Assembly: GCA_903642235.1 (NCBI GenBank)
Contig: CAHJWL010000017.1
Span: forward strand, 1 to 58,593
Direction: 5' to 3'
Length of the DNA stretch: 58,593 nucleotides
Source of the DNA: Acidobacteriaceae bacterium
Lineage (GTDB): Bacteria > Acidobacteriota > Terriglobia > Terriglobales > Acidobacteriaceae
Shown: positions 40,417 through 49,826 of the stretch, one piece after another
Layout: each line of letters starts with the position of its first letter
How positions within the stretch are numbered: the stretch's first letter is position 1
Notes under the pieces: generated by a model
What the model was told of the DNA's origin: nothing
The model's input: only the letters and a program-made list of their open reading frames with translations
Database searches by the model: none
Made by a program: the position numbers and the translations under genes

Positions 40417-40741
40417 GTCCGTATCCTCAGTCTGTAGTTAGATGATATGCCGGCATCTGATGATGCGCGAATCTATTCCTCAGCGCTAACCAGCTACGCT
40501 TCTCAACCGCATCCACCCGCGCCTCAAGCTTGCCAGTCAGGTGATAGAACGCCGGAGGCCTGCATCGATCCGTCTTAAATGATCGTCAACTTCGTTAAAC
40601 CTGGAATGCATCTCCGCACGTAAATTCTTCGTATTGCTCCATCCGAAGAGAATCCAGCAGAAAAGCAACGAAGGGAACACCTATCGATGATGACGTCGTT
40701 CACGGACGCTCCTCAGATCTTAGGTGTACTCTACAGTCCGC
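40417..40741. other. gap between iscS and iscU
   Basis: There are 325 bases between the iscS stop and the iscU start on the same strand, unusually long for an operon. It holds a 10-bp palindrome ATGCCGGCAT (40447-40456) just upstream of iscU. No gene is supported. A separate iscU promoter is possible but not evident. Confidence 0.45.
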
Positions 40742-42043
40742 CTAGTGCGCAGCCCACTCGATCTTTGTCAGATCGATACCTTCCTTTACCATCTCGTACA
40801 GCGGGCTCAACTCGCGCAGCTTGCTCACAACGTCGATCAGCTTGTCGCTCACATAATCTACTTCTGCCTTGTTGTTGAAGCGGCCCAGACCGAAACGAAT
40901 CGAGCTATGCGCCACATCGTCGCCAAGCCCGAGCGCCTTCAAAACATAGCTTGGTTCAAGAGTTGCCGACGTGCAGGCCGAACCGGAACTGACGGCAATA
41001 TCGTTGATGCCCATCAGCAGGCTCTCACCCTCTACATAGACAAAGCTCACGTTCAGATTGCCCGGAAGATGATGCTGCATATCGCCATTTACGTGCACGT
41101 AGTCCAACGCACCTTCAAACTTCGCCTTCAGGTAGTCGCGCAGACTGCGCAGTCGCTCTGCTTCGACACTCATCTCCGTACCGGCAATCTCGCACGCCGC
41201 GCCCAGACCGACAATGCCCGGTACATTCAGTGTTCCTGAACGCATTCCGCGCTCATGCCCGCCACCGTTGATCTGTTCCGAGATCTGCACCCGCGGATTA
41301 CGCCGCCGTACATAAAGCGCTCCAACACCCTTTGGACCATAGATTTTGTGCGCCGTCATACTGAGAACGTCGATATTGTCCGTCTGTACATTGACTGGAA
41401 CCTTCCCAACCGCCTGCACGCCATCCGTGTGGAAGATCACACCCTTCTCATGGCACAGCTTGCCGATCTCCTGGACCGGCTGGATCACGCCGATCTCATT
41501 ATTGGCATACATGATTGAAACCAGAATGGTCGTTTCATCCATTGCCCGTCGCAGGTCTTCAATGTCGATGAGACCGTTCGCCTGCACTGGCAGGTAGGTC
41601 ACGCGATAGCCGGCCTTTTCGAGCTTCTTGCATGTGTCTAAGACCGCCTTATGCTCAGTCACCTGCGTGATGATGTGATTTCCGCGCTCGCGATACATCT
41701 CCGCGATTCCCTTGATGGCCAGATTGTTGGACTCGGTTGCGCCCGAGGTGAAGATGATCTCCTTGGGTGTACACCCGATCAGCTTCGCCACCTGCTCGCG
41801 CGCGGTCTCAACCGCCTTCTCCGCTTCCCAGCCAAACGCGTGGTTGCGACTTGCAGCATTGCCGAACACGTTGCCGAAGAACGGCAGCATCGCCTCGAGA
41901 ACGCGCGGATCCATCTGCGTCGTCGCGTGGTTGTCCATGTAGATCGGCAGCTTCACGCCCGCCGGCAAAGGCTCACGGCTCTCCGCGATCACCACGCCGT
42001 TGTCCGTCATCTCCATGCCATTTTCCTTCAGCTCATTGCTCAT
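40742..42043 (-). CDS. iscS: cysteine desulfurase IscS
   Basis: The 433-residue PLP enzyme takes sulfur from cysteine for IscU and other acceptors. PIYMDNHATTQMDPRVLEAM opens the core, GATESNNLAIKG follows, the PLP lysine is in SMTAHKIYGPKG, and the catalytic Cys is in SSGSACTSATLEPSYV. The N-terminus has an extra 30 residues (MTDNGVVIAES). ATG 42043 is chosen over 42085 because AAGGAG lies 7 nt upstream. Confidence 0.97.
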   Translation of the reverse strand: MSNELKENGMEMTDNGVVIAESREPLPAGVKLPIYMDNHATTQMDPRVLEAMLPFFGNVFGNAASRNHAFGWEAEKAVETAREQVAKLIGCTPKEIIFTSGATESNNLAIKGIAEMYRERGNHIITQVTEHKAVLDTCKKLEKAGYRVTYLPVQANGLIDIEDLRRAMDETTILVSIMYANNEIGVIQPVQEIGKLCHEKGVIFHTDGVQAVGKVPVNVQTDNIDVLSMTAHKIYGPKGVGALYVRRRNPRVQISEQINGGGHERGMRSGTLNVPGIVGLGAACEIAGTEMSVEAERLRSLRDYLKAKFEGALDYVHVNGDMQHHLPGNLNVSFVYVEGESLLMGINDIAVSSGSACTSATLEPSYVLKALGLGDDVAHSSIRFGLGRFNNKAEVDYVSDKLIDVVSKLRELSPLYEMVKEGIDLTKIEWAAH

Positions 42044-42130
42044 AGCCTGCTCCTTGATCTCTCTCCACGGCCTCTGCAGCGCCATGTTTATAACCGCGTT
42101 CTCTGACAGCGTTGAAAACGCCCATTGCGG

Positions 42131-42598
42131 CTAGACGGCGATTGTCACCAGACCACCCGCAACGGCTATGCCCCCGGTCTTTGCCGTGTCGTCCGGCTGC
42201 TCCGCCAGATCTGCGATCCGGATAGCGCTGAGCAGGTCCTTGATGCTGTCATTCACCTTACGCAATGGTTCTTTGATGGTGCAGTGCCCCGCCAGGTCGC
42301 AGGCCCCGTGAATTGTTATGCAGCTGGTGATAAAAAGAGGGCCATCAATCGCTCGAATCGCTTCGAAGGCACTGATCTCCGCCGCTGGTCGAGCCAGCGA
42401 ATACCCGCCGTTCGTGCCCGCATGCGACAGCAGCAGCCCCGACCGTGTCAACGTCTGCAGAATCTTGGCCAGCAGTGGCGGCGGGATGTGGTATGCCCCG
42501 GCAATATCTTTTGCGCTTTGCGCGCCCCGATGACCCTGCTCGGCTAGATACTTCAACGCCATCAGTCCATAGTCCGCTTTTTTTGTCAGTCTCAACAT
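42131..42598 (-). CDS. iscR: Rrf2-family regulator IscR
   Basis: The 155-residue winged-helix repressor senses [2Fe-2S] status. LTKKADYGLMALKYLAEQ and the recognition region TRSGLLLSHAGTNGGYSLARP are typical. The cluster ligands are in CITIHGACDLAGHC, spaced C-x6-C-x5-C, close to E. coli IscR (C-x5-C-x5-C). Family start MLRLTKK at 42598 is used; no clear Shine-Dalgarno precedes it. As first gene of the ISC set it probably represses its own promoter. Confidence 0.92.
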   Translation of the reverse strand: MLRLTKKADYGLMALKYLAEQGHRGAQSAKDIAGAYHIPPPLLAKILQTLTRSGLLLSHAGTNGGYSLARPAAEISAFEAIRAIDGPLFITSCITIHGACDLAGHCTIKEPLRKVNDSIKDLLSAIRIADLAEQPDDTAKTGGIAVAGGLVTIAV

Positions 42599-42660
42599 AG
42601 GGAGAGGACTCGGATGGAGTCGCCGTCGCGCCACATACGACGAAGGTTTTCCACACTCTC

Positions 42661-42690
42661 AGTGTAGAGCGTGCCCGGGTCGAGGCGCAA
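42661..42690 (-). promoter_or_regulatory. candidate promoter of iscR
   Basis: On the minus strand TTGCGC (42690-42685) and TACACT (42666-42661) are separated by 18 nt. The predicted start is about 55 nt upstream of iscR. An IscR operator cannot be identified with confidence. Confidence 0.45.
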
Positions 42691-42849
42691 CCACTCATCT
42701 CAGTTGCATCGTAAGCATCGCCGCCTCTTCGTGCTGTCACGCGAGGCTCAGCCCGGAAGACGCACTTAATCCCATTTCCGTCATTGACACCGCACAATGG
42801 GCACGGCAGAATCACATCAATCCCGACCGCGCCATCCACACACCTCCCC

Positions 42850-43023
42850 ATGTCTGCCCCCTGCAAACACACCGTAGTGCGCATCGTCTCCCGCGATGAA
42901 GACGCCGAGTATGTCGAGTGCCAGGCCTGCGGCGAGATCTTTGACTCCATCGAGTACGAAGACATGGAGCGGGAAGAGAAGGCCGCCGCCGAAGCCGCTC
43001 TCGAGCGCGACGCTGACGTCTGA
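42850..43023 (+). CDS. small zinc-ribbon-like protein
   Basis: The 57-residue protein has CKHTVVRI and CQACGEIFD, a half zinc ribbon with one clear CxxC pair, followed by a charged helix (SIEYEDMEREEKAAAEAALERD). No family name is known to me. The start ATG 42850 is preferred over 42784. Coding bias at third positions (C/G) supports it being real. Confidence 0.6.
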   Translation: MSAPCKHTVVRIVSRDEDAEYVECQACGEIFDSIEYEDMEREEKAAAEAALERDADV

Positions 43024-43038
43024 ACTCCCACCTGAACC

Positions 43039-43680
43039 CTATCGCTGCACCGGAGCCGCCGCCGTTGCGACTCCCGGCGTGCCATGCATCCGGCGCAGTA
43101 CGATCCACGCATACTGCGCTGCCGAGAGCGGCGCCAGCACCGCAACCGCCCGCAGCAGCAGATCTCGTGCAGACAGCGTGAGCCGCCCGCCGATCAACTG
43201 CCCGCAGAAGACTGCGATTACTGCCACGATCTGTGTTGCCGTGCTCAGCTTGCCAAACAGGCTTGGCCGGAAATCCCGCAACACACTCGTCACAAACAGC
43301 AGCGTCGAGAGCAGCAGAATACCTAAATCCCGGCTGAAGACCAGCACCGTCACATAGCGCGGAATCAATCCCTCATGCGTCAGCACCAGAAACAGCGTAC
43401 TCAGCATCAGCTTGTCCGCGATAGGGTCAAGATACTGCCCCAGCTTCGTATGCTGTCCCAAGCGACGCGCCAGCAAGCCGTCCAACCCGTCTGAGATGCC
43501 TGCCAGAACAAACAGCACTGCCGCAACCACCCATCGACCATCAAAGATCTGAATGACAAGAAACGGCAGAAGAAACAGCCGCATGAGCGTCAAGAGGTTC
43601 GGCACCGCACGAAATTGAGCAAGGGTGGGCAAAGCAGGCGACGGCGCTCTGCGAACGACAGCCGCCGCGCTCGCCTTCAT
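43039..43680 (-). CDS. CDP-alcohol phosphatidyltransferase (PgsA-like)
   Basis: The 213-residue membrane enzyme has the family signature DGLDGLLARRLGQHTKLGQYLDPIADK, i.e. D-G-x2-D-G-x2-A-R-x8-G-x3-D-x3-D. Such enzymes make phosphatidylglycerophosphate or cardiolipin from CDP-diacylglycerol. PNLLTLMRLFLLPFLV before the signature and two or three later TM helices are typical of PgsA. The exact acceptor alcohol cannot be read from sequence. Confidence 0.85.
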   Translation of the reverse strand: MKASAAAVVRRAPSPALPTLAQFRAVPNLLTLMRLFLLPFLVIQIFDGRWVVAAVLFVLAGISDGLDGLLARRLGQHTKLGQYLDPIADKLMLSTLFLVLTHEGLIPRYVTVLVFSRDLGILLLSTLLFVTSVLRDFRPSLFGKLSTATQIVAVIAVFCGQLIGGRLTLSARDLLLRAVAVLAPLSAAQYAWIVLRRMHGTPGVATAAAPVQR

Positions 43681-43745
43681 CGTATCCGATCTTCGAGCGC
43701 GGTTGCCTTCGCTTCAGCGAGCCGCTACACTAACCAAACGCAGAC

Positions 43746-43822
<77 letters not shown>

Positions 43823-43842
43823 TATCCTTCTCCTCCCAATAT

Positions 43843-44856
43843 CTACAGAGGTCCGGCGATCATCAGGCCGCCATCGGTCCACAGCCGATTCGGCCCACGG
43901 GCCAGCCGCATCGGCGTGCCCGGCCCCAGATCCCGCGCGAAGATCTCGCCGTAGTTTCCCACTCCCTTGATCGCTCGGCGTCCCCAATCGTCATCCAGTC
44001 CGACTAGTTTCCCGATTCCGGGCGTACCCCCCAGCAGCCGCTGTACCATCGGATCGCCTTCCGTCCGCATCGCATCCGCCGTCGCTGCCGTGATACCTGA
44101 CTCTTCCGCCTGCACCAGCAGCTCTCCAATCGCGTTTACCACAGCCGACCATTGTGGATCCGCAGTGCGCGTCGCAGTCGCCAGAGGATCCTTCGCCAGA
44201 ACCTCCGGCAGGATCTCGTAGTCCAGGCCCTTCGCCCGGAACGCGATCCGCTCATACGCCAGCTGCGTCACATCGGCACTCAGAGCGGCGCAGTTGTTCG
44301 TCAGGAACGCCGCCTCCATCTCGCCCTCTTCCTGGAACGGAAACGGGATGAACTTGATCCGGCGCTGACTCATTGCACGCACCAGATTTACCTCGATTGC
44401 CGTCTCCACCAGGTAGCAGATCTTCTTGCCGGCGAGGTCCCCAGGAGTACGAACGCCCATCGCCGTATTCACCATCAGCCCCTGAAAATCAAACAGCATC
44501 GTTCTGCCAAAGCTGAGGTGACGACCGGCAGCGTTGGTCAGCGACGGCGTCGCACTCGCGACCATGTCCACCGCCCCGGTCTCAAGAGCCTTCAATGCTT
44601 CGTTCTCGTCCGGGAACGGCGTCACATCAAACCGCGCATTCGGCCCCAGCACAGCGATCGCCGTCGCCTTACACAGGTCGATGTCGAAAAGCACCCGGTT
44701 GCCATGCGCATCCAGATTGGAGTACTCCGGCTCCTCCCGATTCACCCCACAGGCCAGACGGCCCGCAGCCTTCACCTTGGCCAGCGTGGCCTGTCCCCAC
44801 GCCGTAGACGAAATGGACAGCACAGACAAGACCAAAACAACACATCGAACCAGCAT
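43843..44856 (-). CDS. amino-acid ABC transporter solute-binding protein, AapJ-like
   Basis: The 337-residue protein has a signal peptide (LVRCVVLVLSVLSISSTAWG) and the bacterial extracellular SBP family 3 fold: RLACGVNREEPEYSNLDAHGNRVLFDIDLCKATAIAVLG, then DMVASATPSLTNAAGRHLSFGRTM. The closest pattern I recognise is AapJ/BztA, the general L-amino-acid binders. No permease or ATPase gene adjoins it, so it is an orphan binding protein. The start is ATG 44856 with AAAGGAAG upstream. Confidence 0.8.
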   Translation of the reverse strand: MLVRCVVLVLSVLSISSTAWGQATLAKVKAAGRLACGVNREEPEYSNLDAHGNRVLFDIDLCKATAIAVLGPNARFDVTPFPDENEALKALETGAVDMVASATPSLTNAAGRHLSFGRTMLFDFQGLMVNTAMGVRTPGDLAGKKICYLVETAIEVNLVRAMSQRRIKFIPFPFQEEGEMEAAFLTNNCAALSADVTQLAYERIAFRAKGLDYEILPEVLAKDPLATATRTADPQWSAVVNAIGELLVQAEESGITAATADAMRTEGDPMVQRLLGGTPGIGKLVGLDDDWGRRAIKGVGNYGEIFARDLGPGTPMRLARGPNRLWTDGGLMIAGPL

Positions 44857-44879
44857 GGAAAATCTTCCTTTAAAGAGCT

Positions 44880-44911
44880 CCGGAGACCAGGTCAACCGAC
44901 CCGGTCTCCGG
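44880..44911 (-). terminator. hairpin between the phosphoesterase gene and the SBP gene
   Basis: CCGGAGACC (44880-44888) and GGTCTCCGG (44903-44911) form a perfect 9-bp stem with an inner GGTC/GACC. Read on the minus strand it follows the phosphoesterase stop (44926) by 14 nt and is trailed by AGCTCTTT. Confidence 0.65.
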
Positions 44912-44925
44912 CCTGTACAGCAGCT

Positions 44926-46980
44926 TTAATACTTCCAGGTTCCGGAGGTTGGAATGCCCGGGTTGATATCCGGCCGAGGATTGAAGTCGGCAGGCACAGG
45001 GTTGGTCAGCGTGGAGTCATCCGGCTGAATCTGCAGAACGCGGCAGCCATTGCCGCCGAAGTGCGGCAGACTCGTCACCAGCGCTTGGGGAATCATCGCG
45101 TACTCGGCCGGGATTGGCTCTTCCTTACCCGAGAGACGCGCATTGTCGAAGGCGGTGAAGAGATCGCCGACGCCCGGAACCTTGGCGTCCGCCGGCCCAA
45201 GATCCTTCTGACCGAACAGCTTCTCTCCCTGCGTGCGGGCCTTCGCCTCATCCGGCAGATCCGCCAGCGGCGTCAGCTTGAACAGCTCATCGATGAACTT
45301 GATGATCGAGCTGTGCTCCGTGCGCTCATGCGAGACCGCATGCACCACGCCATACGGCGAGATCACGATTGTGGGAATGCGCGGCCCCTGATCGAGCGCG
45401 TTGCCCAGCGCATCAAATGACCGCACACGCGGCGTGGTGTGGTCGTAGAGACCGTCCGACTCATCGTAGGTGATGATGATGGCGCTCTCCGGCCAGTACT
45501 TGCTCGCTGCGATGGCGTTGATCTCGTCCGCCAGCAAAGCTTCAGAGATCTGCGCGTCCGAGTAGGCCGGATGGTCGTCATTGCCCTTGTAGTCCGCGCG
45601 CGTTGCCGCATCCGGATCCTGCGGTACCAGGCCGTCCAGATTGCCGTACCCGCCCCGGAGATAGAAGACGCCGCCGGCTGCAGGCAGCTCCTTTGCCTTG
45701 ATGGTCGAGAAGAAATCTCCCAGCCCGCGCAGGTGCGCCTTGGTCTCCTGCGGATTGTTCGCGATGTAGCCGAAGTACTGCGGTGCATTGTGGTGCGCGA
45801 TGTAATCCGTGTTCGACGCAACGGCCGTCGGATCGGTCGGCTCGTGATCGTAGCCTTCCTGGTACCACGCCCAATTCACGGCCTTGTTATCGTCGCCCGC
45901 GATACGCTTGATGTCTTCCTGTACATCTTCAAGATCGAAAGCGGGGTTGCGGTCGTCCTGCGTGATGTTCTTGATGTCGCGTCCCATAAACGAAAGCGGC
46001 AGCGTTGCAAACGTCAGGTTTGAAGCGGGATTTGACGACACACCGCCGGGGTTGTCGACCGGCTGACGCCCTGAAGGCGGCGTAAACACATCCAGCGCAG
46101 ATCCCCAGAAGGGCTGCGGATCCGCAACCACCGGCAACACCGCACCCGTGGTCGTATGGTTCGCGCCCAGGTCCGGATGCTTTACCCACTGCGTCTCACC
46201 GGACTGGCCTGCAATCATCGCGATCGCATTCGGCGTCGACGGCCCGATCACCGTGTCGAAGAAGTTGTCGAACAGCGTAAAGCGGTCCGCGTAGTTCCAG
46301 AGAAACGGCACCGTATCGCAATCCACGTGGCCCATCACCAGCTCACCAAACTGCGCCCGCTCAAGTGATGGGACGCTCGTGGGCCTGCCCGTCTTGTCCA
46401 GCGTCACGCCCTCTTCCACCAGCGAGTAGCGATCATTGCGCGCCACGAGGTTCTTATCAAAGTCGAGCTTGGTATCGATCGGCACATGACCGTGGTTGAC
46501 CGAAGCCGTATCCGCCGGATAAAGCGGCACGGTCTTGCCGTTCACATCCGTCACGGAGGCCGGAATCTTGAACGGCGTGATGGTGGTGAGGTTCCCTTTG
46601 GTATCCACGAACGGCTGGATAAAGCCCGGTGTCTTCGCAGGCGACTGCGAATAGAGATTGTTCGCGCCTGGGTAGCTGCCGAAGTAGAAGTCAAACGAGC
46701 GGTTCTCCTGGAAGAGCACGAAGACATACTTAATCTTCTTCTGGAGCAGCAGCAGCTTCTGCGCGTGGGAAAGATTTGGCGCATCCTCGACCCGCAGCAT
46801 GCGCCTGGTGACGGCAGCACTGGAGGCGGGAGATAACGTGAGTTGCTTCACGTCAGACTGAGCCTCCGTCGCCTCGTGCCCGGTGGAAGCCGCCTGCGCA
46901 AGCGTGGAGAGGGGCTGGGTCAGCAGGGTTGTTGCCACAAGGGAAGCGCAGCTTGCTCTTTCCCAAAATGTGAGTGTCAT
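44926..46980 (-). CDS. secreted phosphoesterase family protein (phospholipase C / acid phosphatase type)
   Basis: The 684-residue protein has an N-terminal signal sequence and the phosphoesterase signature FQENRSFDFYFGSYPGANN near residue 90. TVIGPSTPNAIAMIAGQSGE and TYDESDGLYDHTTPRV supply the other metal-site residues of the alkaline-phosphatase-like superfamily. The family includes phospholipases C and AcpA-type acid phosphatases. CAGGAGATATCT precedes the ATG. It may release phosphate from phospholipids or nucleotides outside the cell; the substrate is not determined. Confidence 0.85.
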   Translation of the reverse strand: MTLTFWERASCASLVATTLLTQPLSTLAQAASTGHEATEAQSDVKQLTLSPASSAAVTRRMLRVEDAPNLSHAQKLLLLQKKIKYVFVLFQENRSFDFYFGSYPGANNLYSQSPAKTPGFIQPFVDTKGNLTTITPFKIPASVTDVNGKTVPLYPADTASVNHGHVPIDTKLDFDKNLVARNDRYSLVEEGVTLDKTGRPTSVPSLERAQFGELVMGHVDCDTVPFLWNYADRFTLFDNFFDTVIGPSTPNAIAMIAGQSGETQWVKHPDLGANHTTTGAVLPVVADPQPFWGSALDVFTPPSGRQPVDNPGGVSSNPASNLTFATLPLSFMGRDIKNITQDDRNPAFDLEDVQEDIKRIAGDDNKAVNWAWYQEGYDHEPTDPTAVASNTDYIAHHNAPQYFGYIANNPQETKAHLRGLGDFFSTIKAKELPAAGGVFYLRGGYGNLDGLVPQDPDAATRADYKGNDDHPAYSDAQISEALLADEINAIAASKYWPESAIIITYDESDGLYDHTTPRVRSFDALGNALDQGPRIPTIVISPYGVVHAVSHERTEHSSIIKFIDELFKLTPLADLPDEAKARTQGEKLFGQKDLGPADAKVPGVGDLFTAFDNARLSGKEEPIPAEYAMIPQALVTSLPHFGGNGCRVLQIQPDDSTLTNPVPADFNPRPDINPGIPTSGTWKY

Positions 46981-47424
46981 AGATATCTCCTGAAAAGGTT
47001 CCGACGAGGGTTTGAGAGGCGGCGTACGACACGGGGGCGCGTAGAAGAGCTTGCTCTTCGGCGATGGAAATCGTGTAACAGGGGAGTTAATAGTCAGCCG
47101 AACAGCCGTTACACACAGTCTTTGCCTCTTACGGCGGGGGTCGACACCCAGCCGACATCGATCATCCCTTGACCAAGCCGACCCGTCATTCCGGTTGCCG
47201 CAGATCCAGCTTGCCGGTACACTCTAGTGAGCCACTCGTCTGGGTGCAGATCTTCGGCCGTACGCGTATGCTCGCAGGTCTGTTGTCCGTATGCCTTTTC
47301 AGCCACAGGCCTCGCCTCGGGTCTGCCCTCTCTCGAGGATCGCAGAGCGTAAGTCTCGGCACCAGACACGGCAAAACATCCCTCTCCCTCCCACGGCGGC
47401 AGAGACAATCTGATCGGAGTCATC
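46981..47424. other. intergenic region between phosphoesterase and rpmB
   Basis: About 440 bases without a supported gene; open frames here lack family features and binding sites. It holds the phosphoesterase upstream region, a partial TCATTCCGG motif near 47186, and a likely rpmB promoter at 47195-47223. Confidence 0.5.
47195..47223 (+). promoter_or_regulatory. candidate promoter of rpmB
   Basis: TTGCCG (47195-47200) and TACACT (47218-47223) are separated by 17 nt, the ideal spacing, each matching consensus at four of six positions. It predicts a leader of about 195 nt for rpmB. Confidence 0.5.
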
Positions 47425-47616
47425 ATGGCACAGAAATGTGATCTTTGCGGCAAAGGCCCGCAGTTCGGCAATAACATCTCGCACGCCCATAACACCACGC
47501 GTCGCCGCTGGAACCCGAATCTGCAGCAGGTGAAAGCCAAGACCGACGGCGGCAGCAAGCGCGTCAAGGTCTGCACCTCCTGCATCAAAGCCGGCAAGAT
47601 CGTTAAAGCCGCCTAG
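47425..47616 (+). CDS. rpmB: 50S ribosomal protein L28
   Basis: The 63-residue protein is L28 of the zinc-binding type: [34 protein letters not shown] with the first CxxC and [13 protein letters not shown] with the second. The CxxC pairs imply a C+ paralog or the sole L28 of this organism. It is monocistronic. Confidence 0.97.
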   Translation: MAQKCDLCGKGPQFGNNISHAHNTTRRRWNPNLQQVKAKTDGGSKRVKVCTSCIKAGKIVKAA

Positions 47617-47790
47617 CTACCGCCGCCCCACTTTCCAGCCTGCGACACAGAAAGGCCTCAGCCACCTCTTCCGGCCGGGGCCATCGCTGTTTAATCCATA
47701 CTTCGCATTGCAGAACCACGGTCAGCTCAACCGAAGTGTAGCGAAAGGGAAAGATCCAGCACTGCATCTTTCCGCTCCGGAACAATCCCG

Positions 47791-48201
47791 CTACGCACTC
47801 TTCTCGTTGAAGCCCAGCGACGCTCCATTGATGCAGTATCGCTGCCCCGTCGGCCGCGGCCCATCTGGAAACACGTGCCCGAGATGCGCCCCGCAGGTCG
47901 CGCACATGACCTCGACCCGGCGCATCCCGTGGCTCGTGTCTTCATGCGCCACAATCGCCTCAGGCGAGACAGGGTTCCAAAAGCTCGGCCATCCCGATCC
48001 CGACTCGAACTTGTGATCCGATGTAAACAGGGGTGCATCACACGCCGCGCAATGGTAGATCCCGTCCGTGTGGTTATCGTTCAACGGGCTCGTGAACGGC
48101 CGCTCCGTCCCTTTCTGGCGCATCACATGAAACTGCTCCGGCGTCAGGAGCGCCCGCCACTCCGCCTCTGTCTTCTGCACCTTCTCCGTTGTCTCCGCCA
48201 T
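47791..48201 (-). CDS. msrB: peptide-methionine (R)-S-oxide reductase
   Basis: This 136-residue repair enzyme reduces methionine-R-sulfoxide. Zinc is held by CAACDAP and CATCGAH; the active-site region is [11 protein letters not shown] with the catalytic Cys. [12 protein letters not shown] is the substrate-site signature. It has no signal peptide. GAGGAATGACGGC precedes the ATG. Confidence 0.96.
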   Translation of the reverse strand: MAETTEKVQKTEAEWRALLTPEQFHVMRQKGTERPFTSPLNDNHTDGIYHCAACDAPLFTSDHKFESGSGWPSFWNPVSPEAIVAHEDTSHGMRRVEVMCATCGAHLGHVFPDGPRPTGQRYCINGASLGFNEKSA

Positions 48202-48251
48202 GCCGTCATTCCTCTAAACCATTGGATGCAGCGCAGACTCCGTGGAACCTG

Positions 48252-48674
48252 CTAGCCCGCCACCACGGCTACCATCTCGATCTCGACCAGCGCGTCTTTC
48301 GGCAGTCTCGCGACCTCTACCGTGGACCGCGCCGGCGGCGGCACACTCTCAGTCGTCGCTCCCGCCGCGGCCTCCGCGAAGTACCGCTCGTACACGGCAT
48401 TCATCGCCGCAAAATCCCCCATATCCTTCAAGAACACCAGCGTCTTCACTACCTGCGTGAAGTCCGTTCCCGCTGCCGTCAGTACCGCCTTCAGGTTCTC
48501 CAGCACCTGCGTCGTCTGCTCGGCAATTCCGCCCTCCACCAGCGCCATCGTGCGCGGATCAAGCGGAATCTGCCCCGACGTATACACAAACTCTCCTACC
48601 TTGATCGCCTGCGCATACGGCCCGATCGCCGCCGGAGCGTCCGCTGTCACCACCGCCACCTTCCGCATCGCCAT
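48252..48674 (-). CDS. ridA: RidA-family enamine/imine deaminase
   Basis: The 140-residue protein has [37 protein letters not shown] and the C-terminal [20 protein letters not shown], with the conserved Arg binding the carboxylate. RidA destroys reactive enamines such as 2-aminoacrylate. It has a 10-residue insertion ([11 protein letters not shown]) near 100. The frame opens further upstream, but ATG 48674 or 48668 match the family. Confidence 0.92.
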   Translation of the reverse strand: MAMRKVAVVTADAPAAIGPYAQAIKVGEFVYTSGQIPLDPRTMALVEGGIAEQTTQVLENLKAVLTAAGTDFTQVVKTLVFLKDMGDFAAMNAVYERYFAEAAAGATTESVPPPARSTVEVARLPKDALVEIEMVAVVAG

Positions 48675-48817
48675 ACCCCGATTCTCTACACCTATCCCAG
48701 ACCTGTCACCTCTGTCACATATTCCTCGGCAATCATTCTGAATGCAGCCTTCCTCGCAAAGGATTTGTTGCACTTCTAAGCGCAGCGAAGAAGCCGCTTC
48801 CGCTGTTGTTTGTTTCT

Positions 48818-48846
48818 GTTGTCATTTCGCAGGAACCTGCTTGCTC
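48818..48846 (+). repeat. dispersed GTCATTTCG-type repeat
   Basis: GTTGTCATTTCGCAGGAACC plus TGCTTGC. TTTC and GGAA give a weaker stem with the same overall layout. It lies between ridA and the divergent reductase gene. Confidence 0.7.
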
Positions 48847-48958
48847 CTCCGTGAACTCCACCAGAACCCTCACCGGCACAAATACCACCCACTCGGCTGA
48901 TCAATCCCCGCATCCCGATGCCCACAAAGGCGTACAGTCTCCGTAAAGGAGACCCCGC

Positions 48959-49819
48959 ATGCTCCGCAGAGACTTTCTCCGTCACGCCGCCGTCGCCGCT
49001 GCCGTTGCCACCTCCCCCATCGCCCGCGCCGCCCTCATCGATCCCGAACCCCTTCCCACCCGCTACACCGCCCAGGAGGAAGTCGTCCTTGGCCGCACCG
49101 GCATCCGCACCAGCCGCCTTGCCATGGGTACCGGCACGGTCGGCTTCGGCGGCGGCTCCAACCAGACCCGCAACTCGCCCTTAACACGCCTGCTGCTCGA
49201 CGGCTACCACAGCAACGGCCTCCGCTTCTTTGACTCCGCCGACTCCTATGGCTCGCACCCCTTCGTCGCCGCCGCCGTCAAGCAGCTCCCGCGCGACAAG
49301 GTCACCGTCCTGACCAAGACCGACACCCGCAACCCCGATGGCGTCCGCCGCGATCTCGACCGCTTCCGCCGCGAGTTCGGCATAGAGCAAATCGATGTGG
49401 TTCTCATCCACTGCGTCACCGAGAAAGACTGGACCACCCGCTACCGTCCCGTCATGGACGTCCTCGAAGATGCCAAGCAGCGCGGCATCATCCGAGCCCA
49501 CGGCGTCTCCTGCCACTCCCTGCCTGCCCTCCGCCTCGCCGCCGCCGAGCCCTGGGTCGACATCAACCTCGTCCGCCTCAACCCCATCGGCTCCCACATG
49601 GATGCTGACCCCGCCACTGTTATCGGCCTCATCCGGCAGATGCGCTCAAACGGCGCCGGCGTCGTCGGCATGAAGATCCTAGGTCAGGGCGACCTCCGCG
49701 ACAAACCCGCCGAGGCCATCCGCTATGCCCTCTCGACCGGCGTCCTCGACGCCATGACCATCGGCGCCGAAACACAGCGCGAACAGAACAACCTCGTCCA
49801 GCGCATTGCCGCCGCCTAG
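48959..49819 (+). CDS. Tat-exported aldo/keto reductase
   Basis: The 286-residue protein begins MLRRDFLRHAAVAAAVATSPIARA, a twin-arginine-type signal (RRDFLR). The aldo/keto reductase tetrad is visible: Asp and Tyr in FFDSADSYGSHPF, Lys in VLTKTDTRN and His in VLIHCV. The usual cofactor-binding C-terminus is short. AAAGGAG lies 8 nt before the ATG. The gene ends 7 bp before the convergent DUF2237 gene, exactly where strand composition flips. Confidence 0.88.
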   Translation: MLRRDFLRHAAVAAAVATSPIARAALIDPEPLPTRYTAQEEVVLGRTGIRTSRLAMGTGTVGFGGGSNQTRNSPLTRLLLDGYHSNGLRFFDSADSYGSHPFVAAAVKQLPRDKVTVLTKTDTRNPDGVRRDLDRFRREFGIEQIDVVLIHCVTEKDWTTRYRPVMDVLEDAKQRGIIRAHGVSCHSLPALRLAAAEPWVDINLVRLNPIGSHMDADPATVIGLIRQMRSNGAGVVGMKILGQGDLRDKPAEAIRYALSTGVLDAMTIGAETQREQNNLVQRIAAA

Positions 49820-49826
49820 CCCTTCC

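Noticed and set aside
47603..47905. Minus frame overlapping msrB
   Set aside because: It runs through msrB in another frame and has no recognisable domain; treated as a shadow of msrB.
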